Part shown: one piece after another, positions 53,967 through 62,346 of the stretch
How positions within the stretch are numbered: position 1 is the stretch's first letter
How the letters are laid out: every line of letters starts with the position of its first letter
Source of the DNA: Nocardia sp. NBC_01730
GTDB taxonomy: Bacteria; Actinomycetota; Actinomycetes; Mycobacteriales; Mycobacteriaceae
Direction of reading: 5' to 3'
Assembly (NCBI RefSeq): GCF_035920445.1
Contig: NZ_CP109162.1
Location: 5,394,001 to 5,458,000 of the forward strand
DNA length: 64,000 bases
The notes under the pieces: generated by a model
The model's input: only the letters and a program-made list of their open reading frames with translations
Told to the model about the DNA's origin: nothing
Databases searched by the model: none
Translations under genes and position numbers: made by a program

Positions 53967-55055
53967 TCATGGCCGCACGGCTCGCGCGGCGCCGCGCACG
54001 ATCCCCTCCTTCACCCAGGCCGCGGTCCGCCCGGTCAGCACGGTTCGGCGCGGCGAATCGTCCGCGTGCACGAACTGGAGCAGCGCGTCCCGACGCCCCA
54101 GGCTCAGGCACTGCACCAGGTACCGGAAGCGCAGTGGCCGCGGCTCGACCCCGCGCAGCCGCGCGACGGCGGCGTCGGCCGCGTACTTGCCGGTCGGCAG
54201 CGCGGTGGCACAGGCCATGCGCAACTCGTGCCCGCCAGGACCGGCGACCACGGCGGCGTCGCCCGCGGCGTAGACCTCCGGATGCGACACCGAGCGCAGG
54301 GTTCCGTCGGTCCGCACCCGACCCTCGGCATCCACCGCAAGACCCGACCGCGCGGCCAGGTCGGGTACCCGAAAACCGGTGGTCCACACGGTCGCGGCGG
54401 ATTCGACCAGCGAGCCGTCGGCCAGCCGCACCCCATCGGCCGTCACCTCGATCACCTCGGCGTCCGAACGAATCCGCACCCCGAGACGCTCGAGCGTCCG
54501 TCGGATGTGTGTTCGCGCTCGCGGCGACAGCCATGCGCCAGGCTCCTCCGACCCGAGCAACAGGACCGGCAGGCCCGGATGGGATTCCCCGAGTTCCGCG
54601 GCGAGCTCGATTCCGGTCGCCCCCGACCCGACCACCGCGACCGGACCGCGACTAAGAGCGAGCCGCCGCGTATCCTCCAGTGTCGCAACGGAATAGGCGT
54701 GTTCGGCCACGCCGGGCACGCTTTCCGGGCCTGCGATGCTGCCGAGGGCGTACACCAGGATGTCGTAGTCGAGAGCATGCTGCGCGTCGAAAAACACCCG
54801 CCTTCCCGCCGTGTCGATCTCCGTCGCGCAGGCATGTACGAAGCGAATCTTCTTGCGTTCCAGCAATTCCCGAATATCCCACGCCGGAATGCGCTGCCCG
54901 GCCGCCTGCTGGTGCAGGCGTACCCGCTCGACGAATACCGCGCGGGCGTCCACCACGGTGATCTGCGCGTCCCGCGCCGTGCCCGCGAGCCTGCGGGCCG
55001 CCGCCAGTCCCGCGTACCCCGCGCCAAGAACGACGATCCGATGCTGTCCGGTCAT
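53967..55055 (-). CDS. NDH-2-like FAD/NAD(P)-dependent oxidoreductase, ECF41 partner
   Basis: Pyridine nucleotide-disulfide-type flavoprotein of 362 residues. FAD motif: RIVVLGAGYAGLAAARRLAG at the start; NAD motif: VAVVGSGATGIELAAELGES near 140; second FAD contact: HPEVYAAGDAAVV near 265. It resembles type II NADH dehydrogenases and Ndh-like redox proteins but is shorter, without a membrane-anchoring C-terminal helix. ATG 55055 has AAGGAG about eight bases upstream. It lies directly downstream of the ECF41 sigma factor gene, the position occupied by oxidoreductases in this sigma group, and carries an ECF41-like promoter. Confidence 0.88.
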   Translation of the reverse strand: MTGQHRIVVLGAGYAGLAAARRLAGTARDAQITVVDARAVFVERVRLHQQAAGQRIPAWDIRELLERKKIRFVHACATEIDTAGRRVFFDAQHALDYDILVYALGSIAGPESVPGVAEHAYSVATLEDTRRLALSRGPVAVVGSGATGIELAAELGESHPGLPVLLLGSEEPGAWLSPRARTHIRRTLERLGVRIRSDAEVIEVTADGVRLADGSLVESAATVWTTGFRVPDLAARSGLAVDAEGRVRTDGTLRSVSHPEVYAAGDAAVVAGPGGHELRMACATALPTGKYAADAAVARLRGVEPRPLRFRYLVQCLSLGRRDALLQFVHADDSPRRTVLTGRTAAWVKEGIVRGAARAVRP

Positions 55056-55089
55056 GATGTGGCTCCTTTCGAACGGCCGACATCCTTCA

Positions 55090-55116
55090 GACCGGACAGA
55101 CCCCCGATTCCTGACA
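55090..55116 (-). promoter_or_regulatory. ECF41-type promoter candidate for the oxidoreductase gene
   Basis: On the minus strand TGTCAGG, 16 bases, then GGTC. The published ECF41 consensus is TGTCACA-N16-CGTC, so spacing is exact, with two changes in the -35 and one in the -10. It sits 35 bases upstream of the oxidoreductase start. Confidence 0.55.
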
Positions 55117-55136
55117 GACCACGGCCGTGAAGCGCA

Positions 55137-56066
55137 TCACAGCGAGCGGCGACGGCGGTCCGGCAACGCGCCGATCGCCCCGTACGAACCGTTCGACCTG
55201 GCAAAGTAGGCCAGCTTCGCAGGATTGGCGATCAACCGCAGCGCGGCAATCCCACCGTCGGCGACGTCGATCCCGACGACGAGCAGCGGTGCGCCGTTCC
55301 CCCTTGCGACGACGGCGGGCGCGCCGTTGACCTCCTCGAGAAGCAACTCCAGGCCAGGTACCTCCAGACGCAGCAACCCCGCAAGGTAGCGCGCCACATG
55401 CTTCGCGCCGTGCACCTGCCGCCGGGCGGCCCTGACCACACCGCCGCCGTCGGCCGTCGCGCTCACGTCGGCGGCGAGCAACTGTTCCAGCGACTCGATG
55501 TCGCCGTTGCGCGCCGCCTTCAGGAATCGTTCGATCAGTTCCCGGGCATGTTCGGCCGGAATGCCGAAGCGGGCCCGGTCTTCTCGCACATGCTGCCCGG
55601 CTCGACGGAAGATCTGCTGCGAGTTGGCCTCGGTTACGTCGAGCATGTCGGCGATCTCGCGGTGCGCGTACCCGAACGCCTCACGCAGCACGAAGACGGC
55701 GCGCTCGGCCGGGGTCAGCCGTTCCAACGCGGTCAGCAGCGCGAGCGAAACCAGTTCGCGCTCTTCGATGGTCTCCAACGGACCGAGCTCACCGCGCGCG
55801 GTGGACACCGGCTCCGGTAGCCAGGGGCCCACATAGCTCTCCCGCCGCGCCCGCGCCGAAACCAGCCAGCTACGACAGAGATTCACCAGCGCGGTGGTCA
55901 ACCACGCTTCGGCGGAACGGATCAGGGCGCGGTCGGTGGCATCCCAGCGCAGATAGGTTTCCTGCACCGCGTCTTCGGCTTCGCTCGCCGAGCCGAGCAT
56001 CCGGTAGGCGAGCGCGAACAGCCGAGGGCGATGCTCTACGAATTCACGCAGCCCATCCGACTCCAT
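55137..56066 (-). CDS. sigJ: ECF41-type RNA polymerase sigma factor (SigJ-like)
   Basis: Extracytoplasmic-function sigma factor of 309 residues. Region 2: LFALAYRMLGSASEAEDAVQ; region 4: LTPAERAVFVLREAFGYAHR. The linker contains WLPEPV, and the C-terminal SnoaL-like extension has ADGGGVV and RLIANPAKLAYF, matching the ECF41 motifs DGGGK and NPDKL through which the extension controls activity in place of an anti-sigma factor. ATG 56066 follows AAGGTG. It is upstream of the flavoprotein gene, its expected target. M. tuberculosis SigJ belongs to this group and is linked to peroxide resistance. Confidence 0.92.
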   Translation of the reverse strand: MESDGLREFVEHRPRLFALAYRMLGSASEAEDAVQETYLRWDATDRALIRSAEAWLTTALVNLCRSWLVSARARRESYVGPWLPEPVSTARGELGPLETIEERELVSLALLTALERLTPAERAVFVLREAFGYAHREIADMLDVTEANSQQIFRRAGQHVREDRARFGIPAEHARELIERFLKAARNGDIESLEQLLAADVSATADGGGVVRAARRQVHGAKHVARYLAGLLRLEVPGLELLLEEVNGAPAVVARGNGAPLLVVGIDVADGGIAALRLIANPAKLAYFARSNGSYGAIGALPDRRRRSL

Positions 56067-56241
56067 CGTCACCTTCTTCCGCCCCGACCGCCGGATACGA
56101 CCGTACCGCTCCACCCGGCCGCGTGGGCGCGCGCTCGACCCGCTCCGATCTCCGGACACGGCGAAACACGCACCGTCCCGAGAGCTACGAAGAATCGACC
56201 TTCTGCACGACCGGGTGTCGCACCGGGACGTAATGGGCGCT

Positions 56242-56380
56242 GCCGGGCCGAGCGAAAACTCGAGGCAGCCGCTTATGCGCCGGGCCGAGCGAAGGCGAGG
56301 CAGCCGCTTATGCGCCGGGCCGAGCGAAGGCGAGGCAGCCGCTTATGCGCCGGGCCGAGCGAAGGCGAGGCAGCCGCCTA
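56242..56380. repeat. Four tandem copies of a 35-bp repeat
   Basis: Units start at 56242, 56279, 56314 and 56349, each beginning GCCGGGCCGAGCGAAGGCGA and ending GGCAGCCGCTTATGC. The first is 37 bases with a changed centre (AAAACTC); units 2 and 3 are identical; the last is cut at GCCGCCTAGG. Because 35 is not a multiple of three, it encodes no repeating peptide. It lies in the 347-base gap between the pssA stop and the sigma factor start; no gene is present in that gap. Confidence 0.9.
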
Positions 56381-56413
56381 GGAGATTCCACCGCCCGGCG
56401 GCGGATTTTCCTC

Positions 56414-57298
56414 TTAGCGCTGCTTGCCGCCAGGACGGCGCAACCGCAGGCGAGCAGACGAACCGCGGATCGCCGGACGCCGGATCGCGGGCAGCCGCCG
56501 GTTCGCGCGGCGCTGTGCGCGCCGCTCCGCGGGCTTGTGCTGCCAGGTCTCCGGGCGCGCGGCCACCCACCGCTGGGAATGCCAGGCGAACGGAATGTGA
56601 CCCAGATACAACGCGACCAGGACCAGCAGCAGCACGATCGGGTAGGTGATCAGTGCCGCCGCGGCCAGCGCGACCAGCACCAGCAACCCGGCCGCAGCCT
56701 GTGGCGCCACCGACACCGACTTCATGGCCAGCGTCGGAATCGTGCAGACGCACAACGCCGCCGCGAAAACCGTCCACGCCGCGACCTCGTAGTAGCCGAC
56801 CCACCAGCCGTCGCCGAACTGCACGAACAGCGCCACCGGCACCATGGCGATGAGCGCGCCCGCCGGAGCGGGCACACCGACGAAGTACTCCCGCGCCCAC
56901 TCCGGCCTGGTGTCGTCGTCCATCAGAGTGTTGAACCGGGCCAGACGCAGCACGATGCTGACCGCGAACAGCAGCGAGACGATCCACCCCGCGCTGTTGC
57001 TGCTGAGCAGCGTCACGTACAGCACGAGGGCTGGGGCGACGCCGAAGGAAATGGCATCCGACAGCGAATCCAGCTCGGCGCCCATCTTGGTGGTGGCGTC
57101 GAGCATCCTGGCCAGGCGGCCGTCGAGGGTGTCCAGCACGGCCGCGGCGCCGATCATCGCCAGCGCGATGTCGAGCTTGCCGTCGAGGCCGAACTTCACC
57201 GCCGACAGTCCCGCACACAGCGCGAGGATTGTCACGATGCTCGGCAGCAGCCGGATCGTCCGCCGCCGCCGCCGTGTGGGTGCCGCGGCTTCCATCAC
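56414..57298 (-). CDS. pssA: CDP-diacylglycerol-serine O-phosphatidyltransferase
   Basis: Integral membrane enzyme of 294 residues that makes phosphatidylserine from CDP-diacylglycerol and serine. The CDP-alcohol phosphotransferase motif is intact at about residues 56-81: D-x2-D-G-x2-A-R-x8-G-x3-D-x3-D. Eight or so hydrophobic helices follow, and a ~50-residue basic C-terminal tail is rich in Arg. GTG 57298 overlaps the psd stop (GTGA); an ATG lies one codon later. psd and pssA in this order and overlap match M. tuberculosis Rv0437c-Rv0436c. Confidence 0.95.
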   Translation of the reverse strand: MMEAAAPTRRRRRTIRLLPSIVTILALCAGLSAVKFGLDGKLDIALAMIGAAAVLDTLDGRLARMLDATTKMGAELDSLSDAISFGVAPALVLYVTLLSSNSAGWIVSLLFAVSIVLRLARFNTLMDDDTRPEWAREYFVGVPAPAGALIAMVPVALFVQFGDGWWVGYYEVAAWTVFAAALCVCTIPTLAMKSVSVAPQAAAGLLVLVALAAAALITYPIVLLLVLVALYLGHIPFAWHSQRWVAARPETWQHKPAERRAQRRANRRLPAIRRPAIRGSSARLRLRRPGGKQR

Positions 57299-58020
57299 GA
57301 CTCGGTTGACGCGAGCACGGCGAGTACGGTCTCGCCGCCGATGGTGCGCTGGCCTGGCTCGACGAGCAGCTCGGTGCCCGGCGGGAAGTATGTGTCGACC
57401 CGGGAGCCGAAGCGGATCAGGCCGTAGGTGTCGCCGATCGTGAGCACGTCGCCGACCTGCGCGTCGCAGACGATCCGGCGGGCGAGCAGCCCGGCTATCT
57501 GCACGACGACGACCTGCTGTCCGTTGGACGTTTCCAGCACCATGCTGTTGCGCTCATTCACCGAGCTGGCCTCGGGCAGGTCTGCCGAGCGGAACTGGCC
57601 GGGCTGATGCAGCACCGTGCGCACGACGCCGGAGACCGGCGTGCGCTGCACGTGCACGTCCAGCACGGACAGGAAGATGCTGACTCTGGGCAGCGGCTGG
57701 TCGCCGAGGCCCAACTCCGCGGGCGGAGCGGCGGTGTCGACGAGGGCGATCTCGCCGTCGGCGGGGGCGACCACGGCGCCGATGCGATTCGGCGGCACCC
57801 GGTTCGGGTGCCGGAAGAACGTCGCACAGGCCGCCGCGGCCAGCAGACCCGTCCGGCGCACCCACTTGCGTCTGCCGCCGGCCACGGCGACCGCTAGCGG
57901 TACGGCGACGAACGGAAGCCCGGCGGGATGCAAGGGGGGAATCGCGTTGCGGACCAGGTCGGCGACATGGCCGACCCCGGTGCGTTCAGGCGTGCCGGGC
58001 GGGGTGGGACGGCGGGCCAC
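57295..58020 (-). CDS. psd: Phosphatidylserine decarboxylase
   Basis: Pyruvoyl enzyme of 241 residues that makes phosphatidylethanolamine from phosphatidylserine at the membrane. The short PSD-A type: [13 protein letters not shown], then [29 protein letters not shown] and the self-cleavage site in [12 protein letters not shown], where the Gly-Ser bond splits to form the pyruvoyl group. An N-terminal hydrophobic stretch ([15 protein letters not shown]) may bind the membrane. GTG 58020 has AGAGGAA about four bases upstream; a GTG or ATG further up would add shadow sequence. It is translationally coupled to pssA. Confidence 0.94.
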   Translation of the reverse strand: MARRPTPPGTPERTGVGHVADLVRNAIPPLHPAGLPFVAVPLAVAVAGGRRKWVRRTGLLAAAACATFFRHPNRVPPNRIGAVVAPADGEIALVDTAAPPAELGLGDQPLPRVSIFLSVLDVHVQRTPVSGVVRTVLHQPGQFRSADLPEASSVNERNSMVLETSNGQQVVVVQIAGLLARRIVCDAQVGDVLTIGDTYGLIRFGSRVDTYFPPGTELLVEPGQRTIGGETVLAVLASTES

Positions 58021-58121
58021 AGGTTCCTCTTTCGTGCTCGATGCAGACAGGTTGCGCCCTCGACGATAGGACTGGCGCAAGCGTTCACACCTTACGGGAA
58101 AGGAACCTGTGGCACCGGCCC

Positions 58122-58394
58122 TCAGGACCTGACTCTACGCCCGGTCACCAGCTTCACCAGGAACAACAGAATCGCCGCACCGCCGAGGCAGGTGAAGAAG
58201 CTGAACCAGAGGCCGCCGCCCTCGACATCGACGCCCAGCACCTTCAAGAGGAACCCGCCGAGTAGGCCACCGACGATGCCGACAAGGATATTGAGGAGGA
58301 TGCCCTGCTGGGCGTCCGTCTTCATGATCTTGCTGGCTATCCATCCAGCAAGACCGCCGATGATGATCCATCCGATAATCCCGAGTCCGAGCAT
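58122..58394 (-). CDS. GlsB/YeaQ/YmgE-family small membrane protein
   Basis: A 90-residue protein with three membrane helices: [40 protein letters not shown] and [20 protein letters not shown]. The glycine-rich pattern GGLAGW...GIVGG defines the transglycosylase-associated/YeaQ family, linked to stress response with no known enzymatic activity. ATG 58394 follows a region without strong sites. It lies upstream of psd on the same strand, with 101 bases between, and probably has its own transcript. Confidence 0.9.
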   Translation of the reverse strand: MLGLGIIGWIIIGGLAGWIASKIMKTDAQQGILLNILVGIVGGLLGGFLLKVLGVDVEGGGLWFSFFTCLGGAAILLFLVKLVTGRRVRS

Positions 58395-58506
58395 GGTGTC
58401 CTCGAATCACTAGTTGGGTCCACGCCGCAAGTGCATCGGCGTGCTTCGAGGGGATACCCGCCGATTGTGAGAATACGCGCGCCACATGAGCGACTATCGG
58501 GCTAAT

Positions 58507-58521
58507 ATGAGGAGCCCTCAT
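58507..58521. promoter_or_regulatory. Palindrome at the leader of the FabH-type gene
   Basis: ATGAGGAGCCCTCAT is a perfect 6+3+6 palindrome. It adjoins a -10-like TAATAT (58503-58508) and contains the GAGGAG site of the short upstream frame. Confidence 0.5.
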
Positions 58522-58606
58522 GTCTACGCCGTCGCAGGCCATGGCTGACGAGGGACCGATTTCAATGCTTCGGGGACAACCCGGCGGCGGCGCCGCAGGT
58601 ACATAG
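58520..58606 (+). CDS. Possible 28-residue leader peptide upstream of the FabH-type gene
   Basis: A short frame MSTPSQAMADEGPISMLRGQ then PGGGAAGT, stopping at TAG 58604-58606, ten bases before the ketosynthase ATG. GAGGAG five bases before its ATG is a strong site. The TAG overlaps the ribosome site TAGGAGA of the next gene, so termination of the leader could assist or limit initiation downstream. No known leader family is recognised. If transcription begins right after TAATAT, the site may be partly lost, and it may then be a leaderless start. Confidence 0.4.
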   Translation: MSTPSQAMADEGPISMLRGQPGGGAAGT

Positions 58607-58615
58607 GAGACGCAG

Positions 58616-59644
58616 ATGGCTGCTCGAATCGCCCAGACCACCGGGGCAGCGCACACGGCGATCCTCGGGCTCGGCGTATACCGCCCTGCTCGAGTGGTCA
58701 CCAACGACGAGGTGGCTGGTCCGATCAACTCGAGCGACGAGTGGATTCGGACCAGGTCGGGGATCAGGACCCGGCGCTTCGCCGACGAATCGGAGACGCT
58801 GCACAGTATGAGCGTCGCGGCCGCCCGCGGAGCGCTCGAATCGTCGGGCATCGCGGTCGACCAAGTCGATTGCGTGATCGTTGCTACGTCAACGCATCTC
58901 TTGCTGACGCCGGCCGCGGCCCCGCAGATCGCCACCGAGCTCGGCATGAACGGCGCCGCGGCCTTCGACATCTCGGCGGGGTGCGCGGGCTTCTGCCACT
59001 CGCTCGCACTGGCCTCGGATCTGGTCCGGGCCGGTACCGCCGCGCATGTGCTGGTGGTCGGCGTCGAGAAGCTGACCAACACGATCAACCCAGCCGACCG
59101 CTCCACCGCCTTCCTCTTCGCCGACGGCGCGGGCGCGGTGATCGTCGGCCCCTCCGACGAGCAGGGCATCGGCCCGACGGTGTGGGGCTCGGACGGCACC
59201 CAGCACCACGCAATCCGCCAGGACAAGGACTGGATGGAGTACTTCCACGAGATCGATGAAAAGGGCCTCGACGCGGTGCGGCCTTACCTGACCATGGAGG
59301 GCACGGCGGTGTTCCGTTGGGCCGCGCACTCATTGGAGAAGGTGTGCCGCGACGCCGTCGACCGCGCCGGACTGTCCACCGAAGACCTGAACGCGATGAT
59401 TCCGCACCAGGCCAACGGCCGCATCATCGAGATCATGGCAAGGGTGCTGAAACTGCCCAAGGACTGCGCACTGGCCAACGACATCGAGGAGGCAGGAAAC
59501 ACCTCGGCCGCCTCGATTCCGCTTGCCATGGAGGCGCTGCTGCGCAAGGGCGAGTCGAAGCCGGGCGACCGGGCGCTGCTCATCGCGTTCGGCGCGGGTC
59601 TGTCCTACGCGGCGCAGGTCGTGATCCTGCCGACCTGGCGGTAG
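58616..59644 (+). CDS. 3-oxoacyl-ACP synthase III (FabH-type)
   Basis: Thiolase-fold ketosynthase of 342 residues. Catalytic Cys in DISAGCAGFCHSLAL (about 120), His in MIPHQANGRII and Asn in EEAGNTSAASIPLAM complete the FabH triad. It begins with ILGLGVYRPARVVTNDEV and DEWIRTRSGIRTRRF, the standard start. FabH condenses acyl-CoA with malonyl-ACP to start fatty acid synthesis; in actinobacteria several paralogues exist and some serve secondary lipids. ATG 58616 has GGAGA six bases upstream. No other fatty acid synthesis gene is adjacent, so it may be a specialised paralogue. Confidence 0.92.
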   Translation: MAARIAQTTGAAHTAILGLGVYRPARVVTNDEVAGPINSSDEWIRTRSGIRTRRFADESETLHSMSVAAARGALESSGIAVDQVDCVIVATSTHLLLTPAAAPQIATELGMNGAAAFDISAGCAGFCHSLALASDLVRAGTAAHVLVVGVEKLTNTINPADRSTAFLFADGAGAVIVGPSDEQGIGPTVWGSDGTQHHAIRQDKDWMEYFHEIDEKGLDAVRPYLTMEGTAVFRWAAHSLEKVCRDAVDRAGLSTEDLNAMIPHQANGRIIEIMARVLKLPKDCALANDIEEAGNTSAASIPLAMEALLRKGESKPGDRALLIAFGAGLSYAAQVVILPTWR

Positions 59645-59673
59645 GGTTCAGCACCGCGTACCTTGCGGCACTC

Positions 59674-59693
59674 GCCTTCGCGTCGACGAAGGC
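59674..59693. terminator. Short hairpin between convergent genes
   Basis: GCCTTCG-CGTCGA-CGAAGGC, a perfect 7-bp stem, between the FabH-type stop (59644) and the SRPBCC stop (59729). Confidence 0.4.
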
Positions 59694-59728
59694 ACGTGCC
59701 ATGGCATGGCCAGTCGTCACGGGTGCGG

Positions 59729-60184
59729 CTACGCGCTCGCCTCGACGGCGTTCTTGATCTTGCCGAGCGTCTCGTTCATGCCGCGCACCAGCGCCTCCTC
59801 GAACGGATGCTCGCCACCGAGCGCCGCGTTGATCGCCCTGCGGGAGAACCAGGTGGTGCCGTTGGGCACGTCCCGCCGTTCGATCAGCCGGGTGCCGGTC
59901 TCGGTCGGCTCCAGTGTGTAGCTCCAGATGCTGCGGTTCTCGTTGATCCGGAAGGCGAACGCCTGGTTCGGCTCATAGCGCACGATGCGGGCGGTGGTCG
60001 GCCAGTACTTCTTGCCGTCGCGATTCAGATTGATCGTCCAGGTGCCCGCCTTGGGTGCGCCGAGCGCCACCATGCGGACGCACTGCGGGCTGAACTCGGG
60101 CATCCGTTCGAGATCGGAGACCACCGCCCACACTCGCTCCGGCGGCGCGGAGATATCAATGGTAGCTTCGAGATTTTTCGGCAA
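59729..60184 (-). CDS. SRPBCC-family protein
   Basis: START-like hydrophobic-pocket protein of 151 residues. Pattern: NLEATIDISAPPERVWAVVS at the start, LERMPEFSPQCVRMV, then GTWTINLNRDGKKYWPTTA and a C-terminal helix with GMNETLGKIKNAVEASA. This is the polyketide-cyclase/dehydrase-like group, often lipid or aromatic binding. The start is TTG 60184 with GGAGG five bases upstream, giving MPKNLEA. It converges on the FabH-type gene. No role can be given beyond binding of a hydrophobic ligand. Confidence 0.85.
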   Translation of the reverse strand: MPKNLEATIDISAPPERVWAVVSDLERMPEFSPQCVRMVALGAPKAGTWTINLNRDGKKYWPTTARIVRYEPNQAFAFRINENRSIWSYTLEPTETGTRLIERRDVPNGTTWFSRRAINAALGGEHPFEEALVRGMNETLGKIKNAVEASA

Positions 60185-60413
60185 CGCTGCCTCCGGAATA
60201 CATGCGACGGACCGACGGATGTCCGTCCGAGCGCGTTCGACGAGTCACACACATTTTAATCGGAGAGACAGTTGCTTCTTGATCGCGAAGACAGTTGCAT
60301 CACATTTCTGCTCGTTGCGCACTGGCGGTGTAATGGTCGGCGCACAATTGCGGATAGATGAAGCATCAGACACTGCCTCCAACTTTCGGCGTACCAACGT
60401 GAGGTGATCGGCC

Positions 60414-60611
60414 GTGAAACTGCGCTCCCTCTTACATCGTCGGCACGCGGACCCGGTTCCGCTGCTTCCCGCTATCGAACCCGTGGACGGGCAAACCGCC
60501 CGAGGCACGTCGTCTTCGCTGCGCAGCACCCGTACCGCCGCCCAGGAAGAACTACTGGAGCGACTACTCACTCCGACCGAACTCGATCTCGTCCTGCACC
60601 ACCGATTCTGA
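60414..60611 (+). CDS. Small hypothetical protein
   Basis: A 65-residue basic protein, MKLRSLLHRRHADPVPLLPA, ending in EELLERLLTPTELDLVLHHR. Its GTG start has GAGGTGAT six bases upstream, a near-perfect ribosome site, which is the main support. No family recognised. It lies 53 bases upstream of the redox response regulator gene and could be in the same transcript. Confidence 0.5.
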   Translation: MKLRSLLHRRHADPVPLLPAIEPVDGQTARGTSSSLRSTRTAAQEELLERLLTPTELDLVLHHRF

Positions 60612-60664
60612 GCCCTCGGCGATCGACCACGACAGACCGTGCGCCGAGGCTCCATACTCGTTAG

Positions 60665-62332
60665 GTGACTTCTCCCGCTGCTCCGAAACCGGCCATCCTG
60701 AGCGTCGATGACGATCCGGGCGTTTCCCGGGCGGTCGTTCGCGATCTGCGCCGCCGTTACGGCGCCGATTACCGGATTCTGCGCGCGGAATCCGGCGCGC
60801 AGGCGCTTGACGCGCTTCGGGAGATGAAACTGCGCGGCCAGCCGGTCGCGGTATTGATCGCCGACTATCGGATGCCGGGCATGGACGGCATCGAATTCCT
60901 GGAGCAGGCGATGGACCTGCACCCGTACGCGCGCCGCGTACTGCTGACCGCCTACGCCGACACCAACGCGGCGATCGACGCGATCAACGTGATCGACCTG
61001 GACCATTACCTGCTCAAGCCGTGGGACCCGCCGGAGGAGAAGCTCTACCCGGTGCTGGACGGCCTGCTGGACGCATGGCGCAGCAGCGAGCACCGGCCGG
61101 TGACCGAGACCAAGGTGGTCGGCAACCGCTGGTCGCCACGCTCGTCGCAGGTGCGCGAGTTCCTGGCCCGCAACCAGCTGCCCTACCGCTGGTACCTGGC
61201 CGACGAGCCCGAGGGCGCGCGGCTGCTCGAGGCGGCGGGGGCCGATCCCGAGCGCTGTCCGGTGGTGATCACCGCTGCGGGCGCGACGCTGGTGCAACCC
61301 ACCGATGGCGAGCTGGCCGAGAACGTCGGCCTCACCGTCAATCCCGCGGGCGAGTTCTACGACCTGATCGTGGTCGGCGGCGGCCCCGCCGGTCTGGGCG
61401 CTGCGGTATACGGCGCGTCCGAGGGGCTGCGCACCGTGTTGGTCGAGCGGACCGCGACCGGCGGACAGGCCGGACAGAGCTCGCGCATCGAGAACTACCT
61501 CGGCTTCCCCGACGGTCTATCCGGCGCGCAGCTGGCCGACCGGGCGCGTCGCCAGGCCGCGAAGTTCGGTGCCGAGGTGATCACCACCCGCGAGGTGGTC
61601 GGGCTGGAAGTGAACGGGTCCGCGCGCACCGTGCGGTTCGCCGACGGCGGCAGGCTGTGCGCGCACACCGTGATCATCGCTACCGGCGTCGACTACCGCC
61701 GCCACCCGGCGCCGGGCGTCGACGACTTCACCGGACGCGGCGTCTACTACGGCTCGGCCATGACCGAGGCCTCCGAGTGCGCAGGCCACGACGTCTACAT
61801 CGTGGGCGGCGCGAACTCGGCCGGCCAGGCAGCGGTGTTCCTTTCCCGCAAAGCGCGCACCGTGCACTTGGTGGTCCGGGCCGACTCGCTGGAGCAGTCC
61901 ATGTCGCATTACCTGGTCCAGCAGATCGCGCAGATACCGAATATCGCGGTGCACACCGACACCGAAGTGACCGCCGCCGACGGAGACGACCATCTACAGC
62001 TGATCGTGCTGCGTAACAAGAAGACCAGCGCTGAGGAGAAGGCCGAGGCGGAGCGGCTGTTCCTGTTCATCGGTGCCGCGCCGCAGACCGATTGGCTCGA
62101 GGGCGTGGTCACGCGCGACAACGCGGGCTACGTGCTCGCGGGCCCGGACCTGCTCGTCGACGGCGGGCGCCCGGCGGGCTGGGAATTGCCCCGCCCGCCC
62201 CACCATCTGGAAACGAGCGTGCCCGGCGTGTTCGTGGCAGGCGACGTGCACGCCGAATCGGCCAAACGCGTCGCCTCCGCGGTCGGTGAGGGCGCGATGG
62301 CCGTCATGCTCGTGCACCGGTACCTCGCGTGA
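60665..62332 (+). CDS. Response regulator fused to a thioredoxin-reductase-like flavoprotein
   Basis: A 555-residue fusion. Residues 8-130 are a receiver domain: acidic pocket in LSVDDDPG, phospho-acceptor Asp in VLIADYRMPGMDG (about 67), LLTAYAD and Lys in YLLKPWD. Residues ~155-225 resemble a glutaredoxin/arsenate-reductase-like insert (VREFLARNQLPYRWYLA). From about 235 on is a TrxR-type FAD/NAD(P)H domain: VVGGGPAGLGAAVYGASEG, GQAGQSSRIENYLGFP, VYIVGGANSAGQAAVF and PGVFVAGDVHAESAKRVASA. The usual CxxC disulfide is missing: the site reads TEASECAG. GTG 60665 has no ribosome site and is likely leaderless. It precedes a matching histidine kinase. Confidence 0.9.
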   Translation: MTSPAAPKPAILSVDDDPGVSRAVVRDLRRRYGADYRILRAESGAQALDALREMKLRGQPVAVLIADYRMPGMDGIEFLEQAMDLHPYARRVLLTAYADTNAAIDAINVIDLDHYLLKPWDPPEEKLYPVLDGLLDAWRSSEHRPVTETKVVGNRWSPRSSQVREFLARNQLPYRWYLADEPEGARLLEAAGADPERCPVVITAAGATLVQPTDGELAENVGLTVNPAGEFYDLIVVGGGPAGLGAAVYGASEGLRTVLVERTATGGQAGQSSRIENYLGFPDGLSGAQLADRARRQAAKFGAEVITTREVVGLEVNGSARTVRFADGGRLCAHTVIIATGVDYRRHPAPGVDDFTGRGVYYGSAMTEASECAGHDVYIVGGANSAGQAAVFLSRKARTVHLVVRADSLEQSMSHYLVQQIAQIPNIAVHTDTEVTAADGDDHLQLIVLRNKKTSAEEKAEAERLFLFIGAAPQTDWLEGVVTRDNAGYVLAGPDLLVDGGRPAGWELPRPPHHLETSVPGVFVAGDVHAESAKRVASAVGEGAMAVMLVHRYLA

Positions 62333-62346
62333 TCAGGAGGCTCGCA

